From CAIYZT01 sp947461435 (lineage in GTDB: Bacteria > Pseudomonadota > Alphaproteobacteria > Rhodobacterales > Rhodobacteraceae): a stretch of DNA of 64,000 nucleotides. Each line of letters opens with the position of its first letter. Position 1 is the first letter of the stretch. Under the pieces are notes generated by a model. The model worked only from the letters and a program-made list of their open reading frames with translations, was not told the origin of the DNA and made no database searches. Where the stretch lies: NCBI GenBank assembly GCA_965284435.1, contig OZ260083.1, positions 868,001 to 932,000 on the forward strand, given 5' to 3'. Positions 34,711-42,720 of this stretch are shown in pieces. The position numbers were made by a program, and so were the translations under genes.

Positions 34711-35530
34711 GCGGCGCAATCCGCCGCCGATGGGTCACAGGCCCGCCGCCCTGCGTGGCAATCCTTGCAATGCAGGCATCTATTCCTTCATAGGCGACCG
34801 ACATCGTGTGCCCATTGGCGTGGATAAGCCGCGTGCCGTCCACGACCATGGCGATATGACCTTCCCAGAAAATCAAATCGCCGCGCCGCACATCGGCCCC
34901 CTCCGGCAACGCATGGCCAACAGACTCTTGCAGATCACTGTCACCCGGAAAGTCGATCCCGCAGGCCAGATGCGCCATTTGCGCCAGACCGGAACAATCG
35001 ACGCCGGCCCGTGAATTTCCCCCCCACAGATAAGGCACATGCAAGAATCCTTCGGCCTGCGTCACAGGGTCGCCAAAGACCTGCCCCACCGGAAAAAGAT
35101 GCCGGCTTGGGATAAATCCCAACGGCGTCTGCATCCAATCTCCAACAACATCCACCACCTTGACTCGCGCGCCCAAGGACAGCGCCATCAAGGTCGGCCG
35201 CTGCACTTTCGGTCCTTCGTACAAATGGGTTCCGGGGCTACAGACCCAATGCGTCGGCTCGAAAGCCGCGCCCAGCGCGCTGTCGGGCAACCAGCCGCAA
35301 TAGCCGTCCTTCTCCGCAAATCCAAAGGCGTATCCCTGATCCCGGTCGATAACGACAAAGGCCTCTCCCAGCGCCAATTGCCGCTCTCGGGCCCCGCCGG
35401 GACGGCTCAGCAAATCGGCCAAAGCCACGATCACAGATGCGCCCTCGCCGTCGGTCAGCGGCAAGTTGGTCTGGCCCTTCAGCGATACATGCGCCACCCG
35501 GTGCGTTGCCTTGTGCACCCTGCGGTCCAT
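34700..35530 (-). CDS. NlpC/P60-family peptidoglycan hydrolase
   Basis: The 276-residue protein has two SH3-like domains (about 15-90 and 95-150). A C-terminal NlpC/P60 domain follows, with catalytic Cys in AGVDCSGLAQ, His in GHIAMVVDG and a third polar residue in HANGHTMS. Such enzymes cut the gamma-D-glutamyl to diamino-acid bond of stem peptides, often in recycling. No clear signal peptide is present, as in the cytoplasmic YkfC-like group. It starts three bases after the M17 aminopeptidase stop, and the two probably form a murein-peptide degradation unit. Confidence 0.9.
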   Translation of the reverse strand: MDRRVHKATHRVAHVSLKGQTNLPLTDGEGASVIVALADLLSRPGGARERQLALGEAFVVIDRDQGYAFGFAEKDGYCGWLPDSALGAAFEPTHWVCSPGTHLYEGPKVQRPTLMALSLGARVKVVDVVGDWMQTPLGFIPSRHLFPVGQVFGDPVTQAEGFLHVPYLWGGNSRAGVDCSGLAQMAHLACGIDFPGDSDLQESVGHALPEGADVRRGDLIFWEGHIAMVVDGTRLIHANGHTMSVAYEGIDACIARIATQGGGPVTHRRRIAPPSR

Positions 35531-35533
35531 CGC

Positions 35534-36922
35534 TCAAATCCCCAACATGGCGGGCAAGCCCAGCAGAACGGCCCGCGCTCCTTGGCCGGCGCCGCCTTTG
35601 GGCCGACCGGGCAGATCGGCCGGACTATGCCCATAAATGTCGAAATGCATATAACGTGCATCGCCCACAAATCGGCGCAAAAACAGTGCCGCCGTCACTG
35701 ATCCGGCAAAGCCCCAGCCCGGTGCGTTGTCCAGATCGGCAATGCCGGGCTCGATGATATGCTCATAAGGTGTATGAAAGGGCAGCCGCCAAACCGGATC
35801 AAACCCCGCCGCCGATCCGGCTTCAAGGGCCCGCACCATGGCCGCATCATCGCAATAATAAGGCGCAAGATCGGGGCCCACCGCCACCCGCGCCGCGCCG
35901 GTCAGCGTCGCCATCGAAATCAGAACATCGACATCTTCTTCAACCGCATAGGCCAAGGCATCGCCCAGCACCAACCGCCCTTCGGCATCGGTGTCATTCA
36001 CCTCAACGGTCAAACCCTTGCGGCTGGTCAGAATATCCTTGGGGCGCTGCGCATTGCCGGAAATCACATTCTCTACCGCCGGAACCAAAACGCGCAATCT
36101 CACCGGCAGGGCCAGTTGCATGATCATCTGCGCAAGTCCCAGAACCGTCGCCGCCCCGCCCATGTCTTTCTTCATCAGCGACATGCCGCTTGACGGTTTG
36201 ATGTTTAGCCCGCCCGTGTCAAAGCAAACACCTTTGCCCACCAGCGTCACCTTTGGCCCCGCCGTGCCCCAGCGCATCTCCAAAAGACGCGGCGCGCGCG
36301 GGCTGGCCCGCCCCACGGCATGGATCATCGGAAAGTTCTGCGTCAACAGATCGTCGCCCAAGATTACGCTCGCTTGGGCGCCAAACCGGTCGGCCAGGGC
36401 CATGAACGCCTCTTGCAACTGCTCGGGGCCCATATCCTCGGCTGGGGTGTTGATCAAATCGCGCGTCAGGAACTCGCCCGCGGCCATCGCAAGACACAGC
36501 CTTGGGTCCACCGCATCGGGGGCTTTCAGCAGGGCAGGGCGTTCTGGCGTGCGTCCGGGCCGATACCGGTCGAACCGATATTGCCCAAGCAGCGCGGCCA
36601 AAGCCGCCTCTGACTGTTCATGCGCGGGCAGTGCACCCTCCAGATGCCACGCCCCCGCCGGAAGCGCCGCCATGGCCTTGGCCACACCGAACCGCCCCCG
36701 GGCCCGGGCCTGCGCGGTTCCCAAACCGGCCACCGCCCCAACCACAGATCCGTCCGCCCCGGGAAGCAGCCGAACCTCGCCTGCCCCCGCGCCAAACCCC
36801 GTCTGCTCCAACCAGCGGCCCACCTCTGCCGCTTGCCCCGAACGCCAGTCTTTCAGACCGTCCGGAGTGATCAGTGTCAGCGGCCGCGAGGTGGCATCTT
36901 TAGGGGCAAATTCGGGGGTCAT
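35534..36922 (-). CDS. M17 leucyl aminopeptidase-family protein
   Basis: The 462-residue metallopeptidase has the M17 motifs VGKGVCFDTGGLNIKP (metal-binding Lys and Asp), MKKDMGGAA, and DTDAEGRLVLGDAL, which replaces the usual NTDAEGRL with DTDAEGRL. The ATG at 36922 is favoured by AGGA in front; ATG 36940 is the alternative. The family releases N-terminal residues from peptides with two divalent metals. Its neighbour NlpC/P60 starts three bases downstream, so a role in turning over murein-derived peptides is likely, but this is inference from context. Confidence 0.92.
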   Translation of the reverse strand: MTPEFAPKDATSRPLTLITPDGLKDWRSGQAAEVGRWLEQTGFGAGAGEVRLLPGADGSVVGAVAGLGTAQARARGRFGVAKAMAALPAGAWHLEGALPAHEQSEAALAALLGQYRFDRYRPGRTPERPALLKAPDAVDPRLCLAMAAGEFLTRDLINTPAEDMGPEQLQEAFMALADRFGAQASVILGDDLLTQNFPMIHAVGRASPRAPRLLEMRWGTAGPKVTLVGKGVCFDTGGLNIKPSSGMSLMKKDMGGAATVLGLAQMIMQLALPVRLRVLVPAVENVISGNAQRPKDILTSRKGLTVEVNDTDAEGRLVLGDALAYAVEEDVDVLISMATLTGAARVAVGPDLAPYYCDDAAMVRALEAGSAAGFDPVWRLPFHTPYEHIIEPGIADLDNAPGWGFAGSVTAALFLRRFVGDARYMHFDIYGHSPADLPGRPKGGAGQGARAVLLGLPAMLGI

Positions 36923-37015
36923 CTTGGTCCTGCCTGTCAAGGTTTTCCTGAACCTATCGACAAGCCTGCCGCCGGAAAAGCCACAAAGACAACAGGCCCC
37001 GCAAACCGGTCCGTT

Positions 37016-37405
37016 TCAAACCTGATGAAACCCTTCCCAGGCCTTTTCGGGGGCCAAAGACCGCTCGGCAACCCGCAAAAGCCGCGCCCAAACCGCCCCA
37101 AAGGCCGTCACATCGCCCGTGTCCAGACAGCCGCGCACATCGCCGCACACCCCGGCAAAGCTGACCATCCCCAGATTTTCCGCCATCCGCTGCAAACGTC
37201 GCAACTGACGGTTCAAATCTGTCAGATCATGCGCACGCACCTGATCGGCCAGCCCCCCCATCGACAGCGCCAATTCGCCCAGCGCCCGCGTTACCACCTG
37301 ATCGGCCGAGGCCGTATCCAGATTGCGATAGATTGTAGAAATTGGTCCGGCATCATGCCGGATTTTGTCCTTCGGCTGAAGGACAACCACATTATCATTA
37401 GGCAT
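37016..37405 (-). CDS. Conserved hypothetical helical protein
   Basis: The 129-residue protein is predicted all-helical, with a core ALGELALSMGGLADQVRAHDLTDLNRQLRRLQRMAENLGM that could form a four-helix or Hpt-like bundle, but no phospho-accepting His is evident. I do not recognise a named family. AAGGGTG precedes the ATG. It sits between the aminopeptidase gene (93 bases downstream) and the divergent carbonic anhydrase. The longer frame running to 38239 is antisense to the carbonic anhydrase and was rejected. Confidence 0.65.
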   Translation of the reverse strand: MPNDNVVVLQPKDKIRHDAGPISTIYRNLDTASADQVVTRALGELALSMGGLADQVRAHDLTDLNRQLRRLQRMAENLGMVSFAGVCGDVRGCLDTGDVTAFGAVWARLLRVAERSLAPEKAWEGFHQV

Positions 37406-37546
37406 CGAACACACCCTTTCGTCACACCCATCTCCACCCTGCTCCTGCATACTGAAGAAATGGTTGCTTGCCCAAAACGAAAGCCCTCGAATTTTCTGCA
37501 AATGCAGCATACACAGGCCGCAAGGATCGACCAAAAGGACCGTTTC

Positions 37547-38194
37547 ATGCAACATGTCAAACCGCTTCCCGCCTATCTGGTTCAGCGTTTTCAGGGTTGG
37601 CGCGCGACGGCCTATCAGGAAAACAAGGCATGGTACCGACGTTTGGCCGAAAGCGGCCAGCATCCGCGTGCGATGGTGATTTCCTGCTGCGACAGCCGCG
37701 TGCATGTCACCTCTATCTTTGGCGCTGACGAGGGCGAATTTTTCATCCACAGAAATATCGCCAACTTGGTGCCGCCCTATAACCCCGATGGCGAACGGCA
37801 TGGCACCTCGGCTGCGGTGGAATATGCCGTCACGTCCCTCGGTGTCGCCCATATCGTGGTTCTGGGCCATTCCAACTGCGGCGGCGTCAAGGGGTGCCAT
37901 GACATGTGCTGCGGCCTTGCCCCCGAGCTTGAGGAAAAAACCAGCTTTGTCGGTCGCTGGATGGATATCCTGCGTCCCGGCTTTGCCCGCCTTTCCGGCC
38001 TGCCCAAAGAAGATATCCTGCGCGCCCTTGAAAAAGAGGCGGTGGTCGTCAGCCTTGAAAACCTGCTGACCTTTCCCTTTGTCCGCGCCGCTGTCGAAGA
38101 CGACCGTCTGACCCTTCATGGCCTGTGGACCAATACCGGCGAAGGCGCTTTGGAACAATACGACCCCGCACGCGCCGGTTTCTTTGCCGTTTGA
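37547..38194 (+). CDS. Beta-class carbonic anhydrase
   Basis: The 215-residue enzyme has the beta-class zinc site C47-x-D49-S-R51 in SCCDSR and H108-x2-C111 in LGHSNCGG. It interconverts CO2 and bicarbonate. AAGGA precedes ATG 37547; the 300-codon frame upstream has no similarity to the family. The SbtA-type bicarbonate permease gene starts 109 bases downstream and a PII-like protein follows, so carbonic anhydrase, uptake and regulation are joined in one locus. Confidence 0.96.
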   Translation: MQHVKPLPAYLVQRFQGWRATAYQENKAWYRRLAESGQHPRAMVISCCDSRVHVTSIFGADEGEFFIHRNIANLVPPYNPDGERHGTSAAVEYAVTSLGVAHIVVLGHSNCGGVKGCHDMCCGLAPELEEKTSFVGRWMDILRPGFARLSGLPKEDILRALEKEAVVVSLENLLTFPFVRAAVEDDRLTLHGLWTNTGEGALEQYDPARAGFFAV

Positions 38195-38303
38195 CCCGGC
38201 CGGCAGACAGCAAAAATCACCAAAGCCGGAAAAAACCACCGTGTGACCTTCCGGTTGAAAAAAACGCGCCTATATGGTGCGTGGGAAAATCCATAAGGAC
38301 GCC

Positions 38304-39278
38304 ATGACTGATATCCTGACCATCGCCGGCCAGAACCTTTCGACGCCCATGATCCTGTGCTTTGCCTTGGGGCTTTTGGCGGCCCTTGCGCGGTCAGATC
38401 TGACCATTCCCGAAGCCATGGCAAAGGCAATGTCGATCTATCTGCTCTTTGCCATCGGCTTCAAAGGTGGGGTGTCGGTGGCCAATCACGGGTTCGACTC
38501 GCACTTGATCCTCAGCCTTTTGGCGGGCGTCGCCCTGTCCTTTGTGTTGCCTTTCGTGGCCTTTGCCCTGCTGCGCAGCCTGACAAATCTGTCCTCTCTG
38601 GATGCCGCCGCCGTCGCCGCGCATTACGGGTCCATTTCGATTGTCACTTTCGTGACGGCGACTTCGGTTTTGGCCAGTCAGGGCATTGACAGCGAAGGAT
38701 ACATGGTGGCCGTTGCCGCCGCGATGGAGGCACCGGCCATCCTGTCTGCCCTTTGGCTGGCCGCGCGCACAGGATCAGGGGCGCGAATGGATGCCAAACT
38801 TTGGCACGAAATCTTGCTCAACGGTTCCATCGTGTTGTTGATCGGGGCCTTCGTGATCGGAATTCTGACAGGCCCGCCCGGAATGACCCGCATCGAAAGC
38901 TTCATCGTCTCGCCCTTCCAAGGCGTCCTTTGCCTGTTCCTTTTGGACATGGGTCTTGTCGCAGGGCGCGGTTTGCGCGGCGTGCGCGGTCTTCTGGGGC
39001 CCGGCGCGTTGCTCTTTGGGGTGATCATGCCACTGGTTGGTGCTGCGGCAGGGGCCGCCGCCGGGCTTGCCCTTGGCCTGTCGCCCGGCGGGCTTGCGCT
39101 GATGATGACACTCGCCGCCTCTGCCAGCTACATCGCCGTGCCCGCCGCGATGCGTGTGGCCCTCCCCGAGGCGAACCCCGCCCTTTACCTGACCTTGTCG
39201 TTGGGCGTGACCTTTCCCTTCAACCTGACCATCGGCATACCCACCTATGTCGCCATCGCCCAATCCATCGGAGGCTGA
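38304..39278 (+). CDS. sbtA: SbtA-type sodium-dependent bicarbonate permease
   Basis: The 324-residue protein has about ten hydrophobic segments and matches the Sbt_1 family (PF05982): FAIGFKGGVSVA, AAHYGSISIVTFVTA, and a second half with ALMMTLAASASYIAVPAAMR and FPFNLTIGIPTY. The two inverted five-helix halves are the hallmark of the family. In cyanobacteria SbtA imports bicarbonate with sodium. AAGGA precedes the ATG. The stop is one base before the SbtB start, and a GGAGG inside its last codons serves SbtB translation. Confidence 0.9.
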   Translation: MTDILTIAGQNLSTPMILCFALGLLAALARSDLTIPEAMAKAMSIYLLFAIGFKGGVSVANHGFDSHLILSLLAGVALSFVLPFVAFALLRSLTNLSSLDAAAVAAHYGSISIVTFVTATSVLASQGIDSEGYMVAVAAAMEAPAILSALWLAARTGSGARMDAKLWHEILLNGSIVLLIGAFVIGILTGPPGMTRIESFIVSPFQGVLCLFLLDMGLVAGRGLRGVRGLLGPGALLFGVIMPLVGAAAGAAAGLALGLSPGGLALMMTLAASASYIAVPAAMRVALPEANPALYLTLSLGVTFPFNLTIGIPTYVAIAQSIGG

Positions 39279-39279
39279 T

Positions 39280-39588
39280 TTGCAGACCCACGCCGCCAAA
39301 CGTGTTGAAATCATCATCGAAGCGCCGATGGAAAGCCGGCTGACCGAGGCGTTGGAAAAATCGGGTGTCACCGGCTTCACCGTTTTGCCCGTCCTTGGCG
39401 GATCAGGCCGGTCCGGCCGCTGGACGCGCGAAGGCCAGGTTGGCCGCGCGGGCATGGTTGCGGTCATTTGCCTGATCCGGCCCGACAGATTGGATGCGCT
39501 TTTGCAATCTGCCTTTGCGGTTGTCGAACGTCACATCGGTGTCGTCAGCGTCACCGACGCGCAGGTGCTGCGCGCCGAACGCTTCTGA
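39280..39588 (+). CDS. sbtB: PII-like SbtB-type regulator of the bicarbonate permease
   Basis: The 102-residue protein has the ferredoxin-like PII fold: KRVEIIIEAPMESRLTEALEKSGVTGFTVLPVLGGSGRSG (beta1-alpha1-beta2 then T-loop), and later ERHIGVVSVTDAQVLR. Cyanobacterial SbtB binds adenine nucleotides including cAMP and controls SbtA. I chose TTG 39280 because GGAGG sits five bases in front and it begins right after the sbtA stop. The ATG at 39247 would overlap sbtA by 32 bases. The redox-sensing C-terminal Cys pair of some cyanobacterial SbtB is absent. Confidence 0.85.
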   Translation: MQTHAAKRVEIIIEAPMESRLTEALEKSGVTGFTVLPVLGGSGRSGRWTREGQVGRAGMVAVICLIRPDRLDALLQSAFAVVERHIGVVSVTDAQVLRAERF

Positions 39589-39595
39589 CCGTCAT

Positions 39596-41215
39596 TCAAC
39601 GCAGCGCCATCCCCGAGGGCCAGCGCAAGGCGTGCTCGACCTCAATCTTCTGCTCGGCCCCCGGCCCCAGATCAAACTCCCAGGCCAGAATGCCGCGCTG
39701 GCCCTCCACATCGGTTTCGGTGGGCGGCGGGCTGGCGGTAAAGGTTACCTCCAGATCGTCTTGCTCGGAATAAGGCACCTGATCCAGCATGCGCACGGCC
39801 CAGGCCTCGCCTGTCAGGTTCTTGACGCTCAAGGTGGCGCGTTGCACCTGCTCGGTCTCGCTGGACAGCAACCCCCGATCGCCCTCCGACATTTCGGGCA
39901 TCCGCCGTTCCAGAACCAACCCGTCGATCGCGCCAAACCCAAGGGTCCAGTCATCCCCCGCGGCCAGCAAGGGCAACTGCCCCACGCCCACAAGGTTGCT
40001 GTCTCGGTACAAAAACATCTGTCCGGGCAGCAAGATCTCGGCGCTGGTGTTTTCGAACTCGGCCGTCATATAGGCAACGCTGTCCAGCCGGGGCACGGCC
40101 CGCGCCTGCACCTTGGCCGCAAAGGTAACCTCATCCAGATTCAGCCGCAGGTTTTCCACGCCCGAGGCGACATCGGCCACCCCCGGATAGGCATAAACCA
40201 GAACATCCCCCTGCAGTTCGGGCAGGCCCACAGTCACCGGCGCGGCTTCTGTCACGATCAAGGCATCGCCCATCGCGGCCTCTGCCCCCACCTTTGCGCG
40301 GCTTTCAGCTTCGGCCTGCGGATCATAGATTTCGCGGTAATCAGGATAAAGAACACCAGCATCCGTTTGCTGTGACGGGCGCGCCGTGGACAGCGTCAGC
40401 GTCACGCCCACCCAATCCTCGCCGGTATACTGGCTGACCATCGCCCCCCGTGCCAAGGTCAGGCGCGCCGGTGCAGCACGCTCCAAGGTCGCATCATACA
40501 CCGGTGCCCAGCCTGCGGCATCGACATACTGGCTCATCGTCACAACTTGGGGTCCCGCCCCGGCCACATCCACGGCAATCGACAGCGCCGCATAGTCTGT
40601 TTGCCCCGCAGGCAGCGCATCAAAGGCCTGCTGCGCCAGATCCCGCGCGGTTTCGGCCTTTGCCAAAGCCACCTGCAAGGGGCGCGCCTCAGCCCCCGCC
40701 GCAATCGCGCGGCCCCGCGCCGCAACGATCCCCTGCGCAACCGCCCCGGAAAGCGCCGTCAACCCCTCCGGTGTCAATCCTGCACCCTCCGGCCGGCTGC
40801 CGGCCAAAAAGGCAACCTCGGCATCCGCCGCCTCGATGCGTGCCTGCACCGACGCCACCGCATCCGCCGCCCCATCCACGGCACGCTGCGCCGCCTCAAC
40901 CGCGGCCTTCGCCGTCTCTTGCTCGGGGGTCAGGACGTCGGGCCTTGGAAAAAGTCGATCCTCGCGCAGCCACACCGCGCCGGGCTTCACCTGCGCATCC
41001 CCCGCCACGCGAATGGTCTCTGCATAGGTCTCGGCCGGCATATCCGTCAGCAAAAGCTGATGCGCGCCCGGCGCCGCGTCAAAAGCCACCTCGCGATAAA
41101 TCATCGCGCCTTGCGGGTACAAGGTCACCCCCGTGATCTTGTTCGTCGCCAAAATCTCATCACCATAGGCCGGAAACGACACAGCCGAGGCCAAAAGAAG
41201 AGTGAAAATGCGCAT
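39596..41215 (-). CDS. Secreted DUF4139/DUF4140 protein (MuiA-like)
   Basis: The 539-residue protein has a signal peptide (MRIFTLLLASAVSFPAYG). The DUF4140 N-terminal module begins TGVTLYPQGAMIYREVAFD, a coiled coil rich in Ala and Glu spans about 105-215, and the DUF4139 C-terminal domain includes DWTLGFGAIDGLVLERR and a final GAEQKIEVEHALRWP. The family includes mucoidy-inhibitor proteins but its activity is not known. GGAGG precedes ATG 41215. It is convergent with sbtB and divergent from the aminotransferase gene. Confidence 0.88.
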   Translation of the reverse strand: MRIFTLLLASAVSFPAYGDEILATNKITGVTLYPQGAMIYREVAFDAAPGAHQLLLTDMPAETYAETIRVAGDAQVKPGAVWLREDRLFPRPDVLTPEQETAKAAVEAAQRAVDGAADAVASVQARIEAADAEVAFLAGSRPEGAGLTPEGLTALSGAVAQGIVAARGRAIAAGAEARPLQVALAKAETARDLAQQAFDALPAGQTDYAALSIAVDVAGAGPQVVTMSQYVDAAGWAPVYDATLERAAPARLTLARGAMVSQYTGEDWVGVTLTLSTARPSQQTDAGVLYPDYREIYDPQAEAESRAKVGAEAAMGDALIVTEAAPVTVGLPELQGDVLVYAYPGVADVASGVENLRLNLDEVTFAAKVQARAVPRLDSVAYMTAEFENTSAEILLPGQMFLYRDSNLVGVGQLPLLAAGDDWTLGFGAIDGLVLERRMPEMSEGDRGLLSSETEQVQRATLSVKNLTGEAWAVRMLDQVPYSEQDDLEVTFTASPPPTETDVEGQRGILAWEFDLGPGAEQKIEVEHALRWPSGMALR

Positions 41216-41260
41216 AAAATCCTCCAAATATCCCCCCACCCTAGCCGCCCCGCGGCGATT

Positions 41261-41272
41261 GGCAACGTTGCC
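41261..41272. promoter_or_regulatory. Possible LacI-family operator upstream of the aminotransferase gene
   Basis: GGCAACGTTGCC is a perfect 12-bp palindrome with a central CG, 42 bases before the aminotransferase ATG. It sits between two copies of CCGCGGCG. The pattern resembles PurR-type operators. A LacI regulator is encoded two genes downstream. Confidence 0.35.
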
Positions 41273-41314
41273 CCGCGGCGCTGCGCCAATCCCTGCCAGT
41301 TTGGAACACCGCCC

Positions 41315-42658
41315 ATGTCCACTGCTCCGATCCCCGCCAACATCCAAACAACAGCGATCCTGCCCAAAGTGGTGCGCGCGCGCGGCAGCTATCTGTGGGA
41401 TGCCACGGGCAAACAATACATCGATGGCTCCGGCGGTCCGGCGGTCTATTGTCTGGGCCACACCAATCCCGAAGTGAACGAGGCGATCATTGACCAGCTG
41501 GGCCGCATCGCGCACGGCTACCGCTACAATTTCACCACCGACGCGCTTGAAGAATTGACCGAGATCATCCGTACGCAGGCGGGCGGCACCTTGCGCGAAA
41601 TGGTCTTTGTGTCTGGCGGGTCAGAGGCCGTCGAAAGCTGCCTGAAGATCGCGCTTCAGTATCAAACCGCCATCGGCCAGAAATCGCGCCGCAAATTCAT
41701 CAGCCGCGAGCGGTCTTGGCATGGCAATACCTTGGGCGCGCTGTCCGTCTCGGGCTTTGCCGAACGGCTGATCCCCTACGAAGGCGCGCTGATCCCGGGT
41801 ATCAAACTGTCTGCGGCCAATGCCTATCGTCCGATCCCGGGCGCCAGCGCCGAAACCGCAGGTGCCGCCGCCGCTGCCGAACTTGAAGCGGCCATCCTGC
41901 GCGAAGGGGCAAATTCGATCTGCGCCTTCATCTTTGAACCGGTCGTCGGGGCGGCGGGGGGCTGTGTTCCGGCCCCGCCCGGATATGCACAGGCCGTGCG
42001 CGATATCTGCACCCGCCACGGCGTGCTGATGATCGCAGACGAGGTGATGTGCGGTGTGGGCCGCTGCGGCACCTGGCGCGCGCTGGGTCATGACGGGGTT
42101 CAGCCCGATATCATGTCCATCGCCAAGGGCCTTGCAGGCGGTTACATGCCCCTTGGCGCGGCCCTGTGTACCACACACGTGTGGGAGGCGATCCGCGCCG
42201 CCGACGGCGCGTTTATCACGGGCCACACCTTTACCGGCCACACGGCGTCGTGCGCGGCCGGGGTGGCGGTTCAAAAGATCATGATGCGCGATGGACTTGT
42301 GGCCAAGGTCGCCGCCAATGAACCGCGCATTCGCGCTGGTCTGGCCGCTGGTCTGGAGGGGATCAGCGCCGTCGGCGACATCCGGGGCAGGGGCCATTTC
42401 ATCGCCGTTGAACTGGTCGCGAACCGCGACACCCGGGCCCCTTTCCCGGCCTCGCATCGATTGTTCATGAAAATACGCCAACAAGCCTTGGAAAACGGCC
42501 TCATCTGCTATCCCGTCGGGGGCAATGTTGACGGGGTCAACGGCGATATCGTTATTCTGGCCCCGCCCTATAACGCAACCACCGCCGAATTGGACGAGAT
42601 CACCGAAAAGACGGCCCGTTCCATCGCGCAGGTTCTGCGGGCCGAGGGTCTGGCCTAA
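41315..42658 (+). CDS. Class III (aspartate aminotransferase-family) PLP aminotransferase
   Basis: The 447-residue enzyme is a class III aminotransferase with VFVSGGSEAVESCLK, ISRERSWHGNTLGALSVSG, the PLP-anchoring IADEVMCGVGRCG and the Schiff-base Lys in SIAKGLAGGYMPLGA. Members use beta-alanine, taurine, putrescine or related omega-amines with pyruvate or 2-oxoglutarate; which one cannot be told here. The frame extending upstream to 40547 is antisense to the DUF4139 gene. The fuconate dehydratase-like gene begins 62 bases later and the LacI gene follows. Confidence 0.88.
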   Translation: MSTAPIPANIQTTAILPKVVRARGSYLWDATGKQYIDGSGGPAVYCLGHTNPEVNEAIIDQLGRIAHGYRYNFTTDALEELTEIIRTQAGGTLREMVFVSGGSEAVESCLKIALQYQTAIGQKSRRKFISRERSWHGNTLGALSVSGFAERLIPYEGALIPGIKLSAANAYRPIPGASAETAGAAAAAELEAAILREGANSICAFIFEPVVGAAGGCVPAPPGYAQAVRDICTRHGVLMIADEVMCGVGRCGTWRALGHDGVQPDIMSIAKGLAGGYMPLGAALCTTHVWEAIRAADGAFITGHTFTGHTASCAAGVAVQKIMMRDGLVAKVAANEPRIRAGLAAGLEGISAVGDIRGRGHFIAVELVANRDTRAPFPASHRLFMKIRQQALENGLICYPVGGNVDGVNGDIVILAPPYNATTAELDEITEKTARSIAQVLRAEGLA

Positions 42659-42720
42659 AACCGCTTGCATTGGCCCGCTGCGCGCTGGAAGGTTCACAAA
42701 ACTCTGCACAAGAGGCCCAA

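Noticed and set aside
37495..37510. 16-base sequence CTGCAAATGCAGCATA shared with 24237-24252
   Set aside because: One 16-base match is about what chance gives in 64 kb on both strands, and one copy is inside a coding region.
36620..37546. N-terminal extension of the carbonic anhydrase frame by about 300 codons
   Set aside because: The extension is antisense to the aminopeptidase and small helical gene; carbonic anhydrase has a Shine-Dalgarno and family start at 37547.
40547..41314. Upstream extension of the class III aminotransferase
   Set aside because: It is antisense to the DUF4139 gene and reads as Arg/Pro-rich non-protein sequence.
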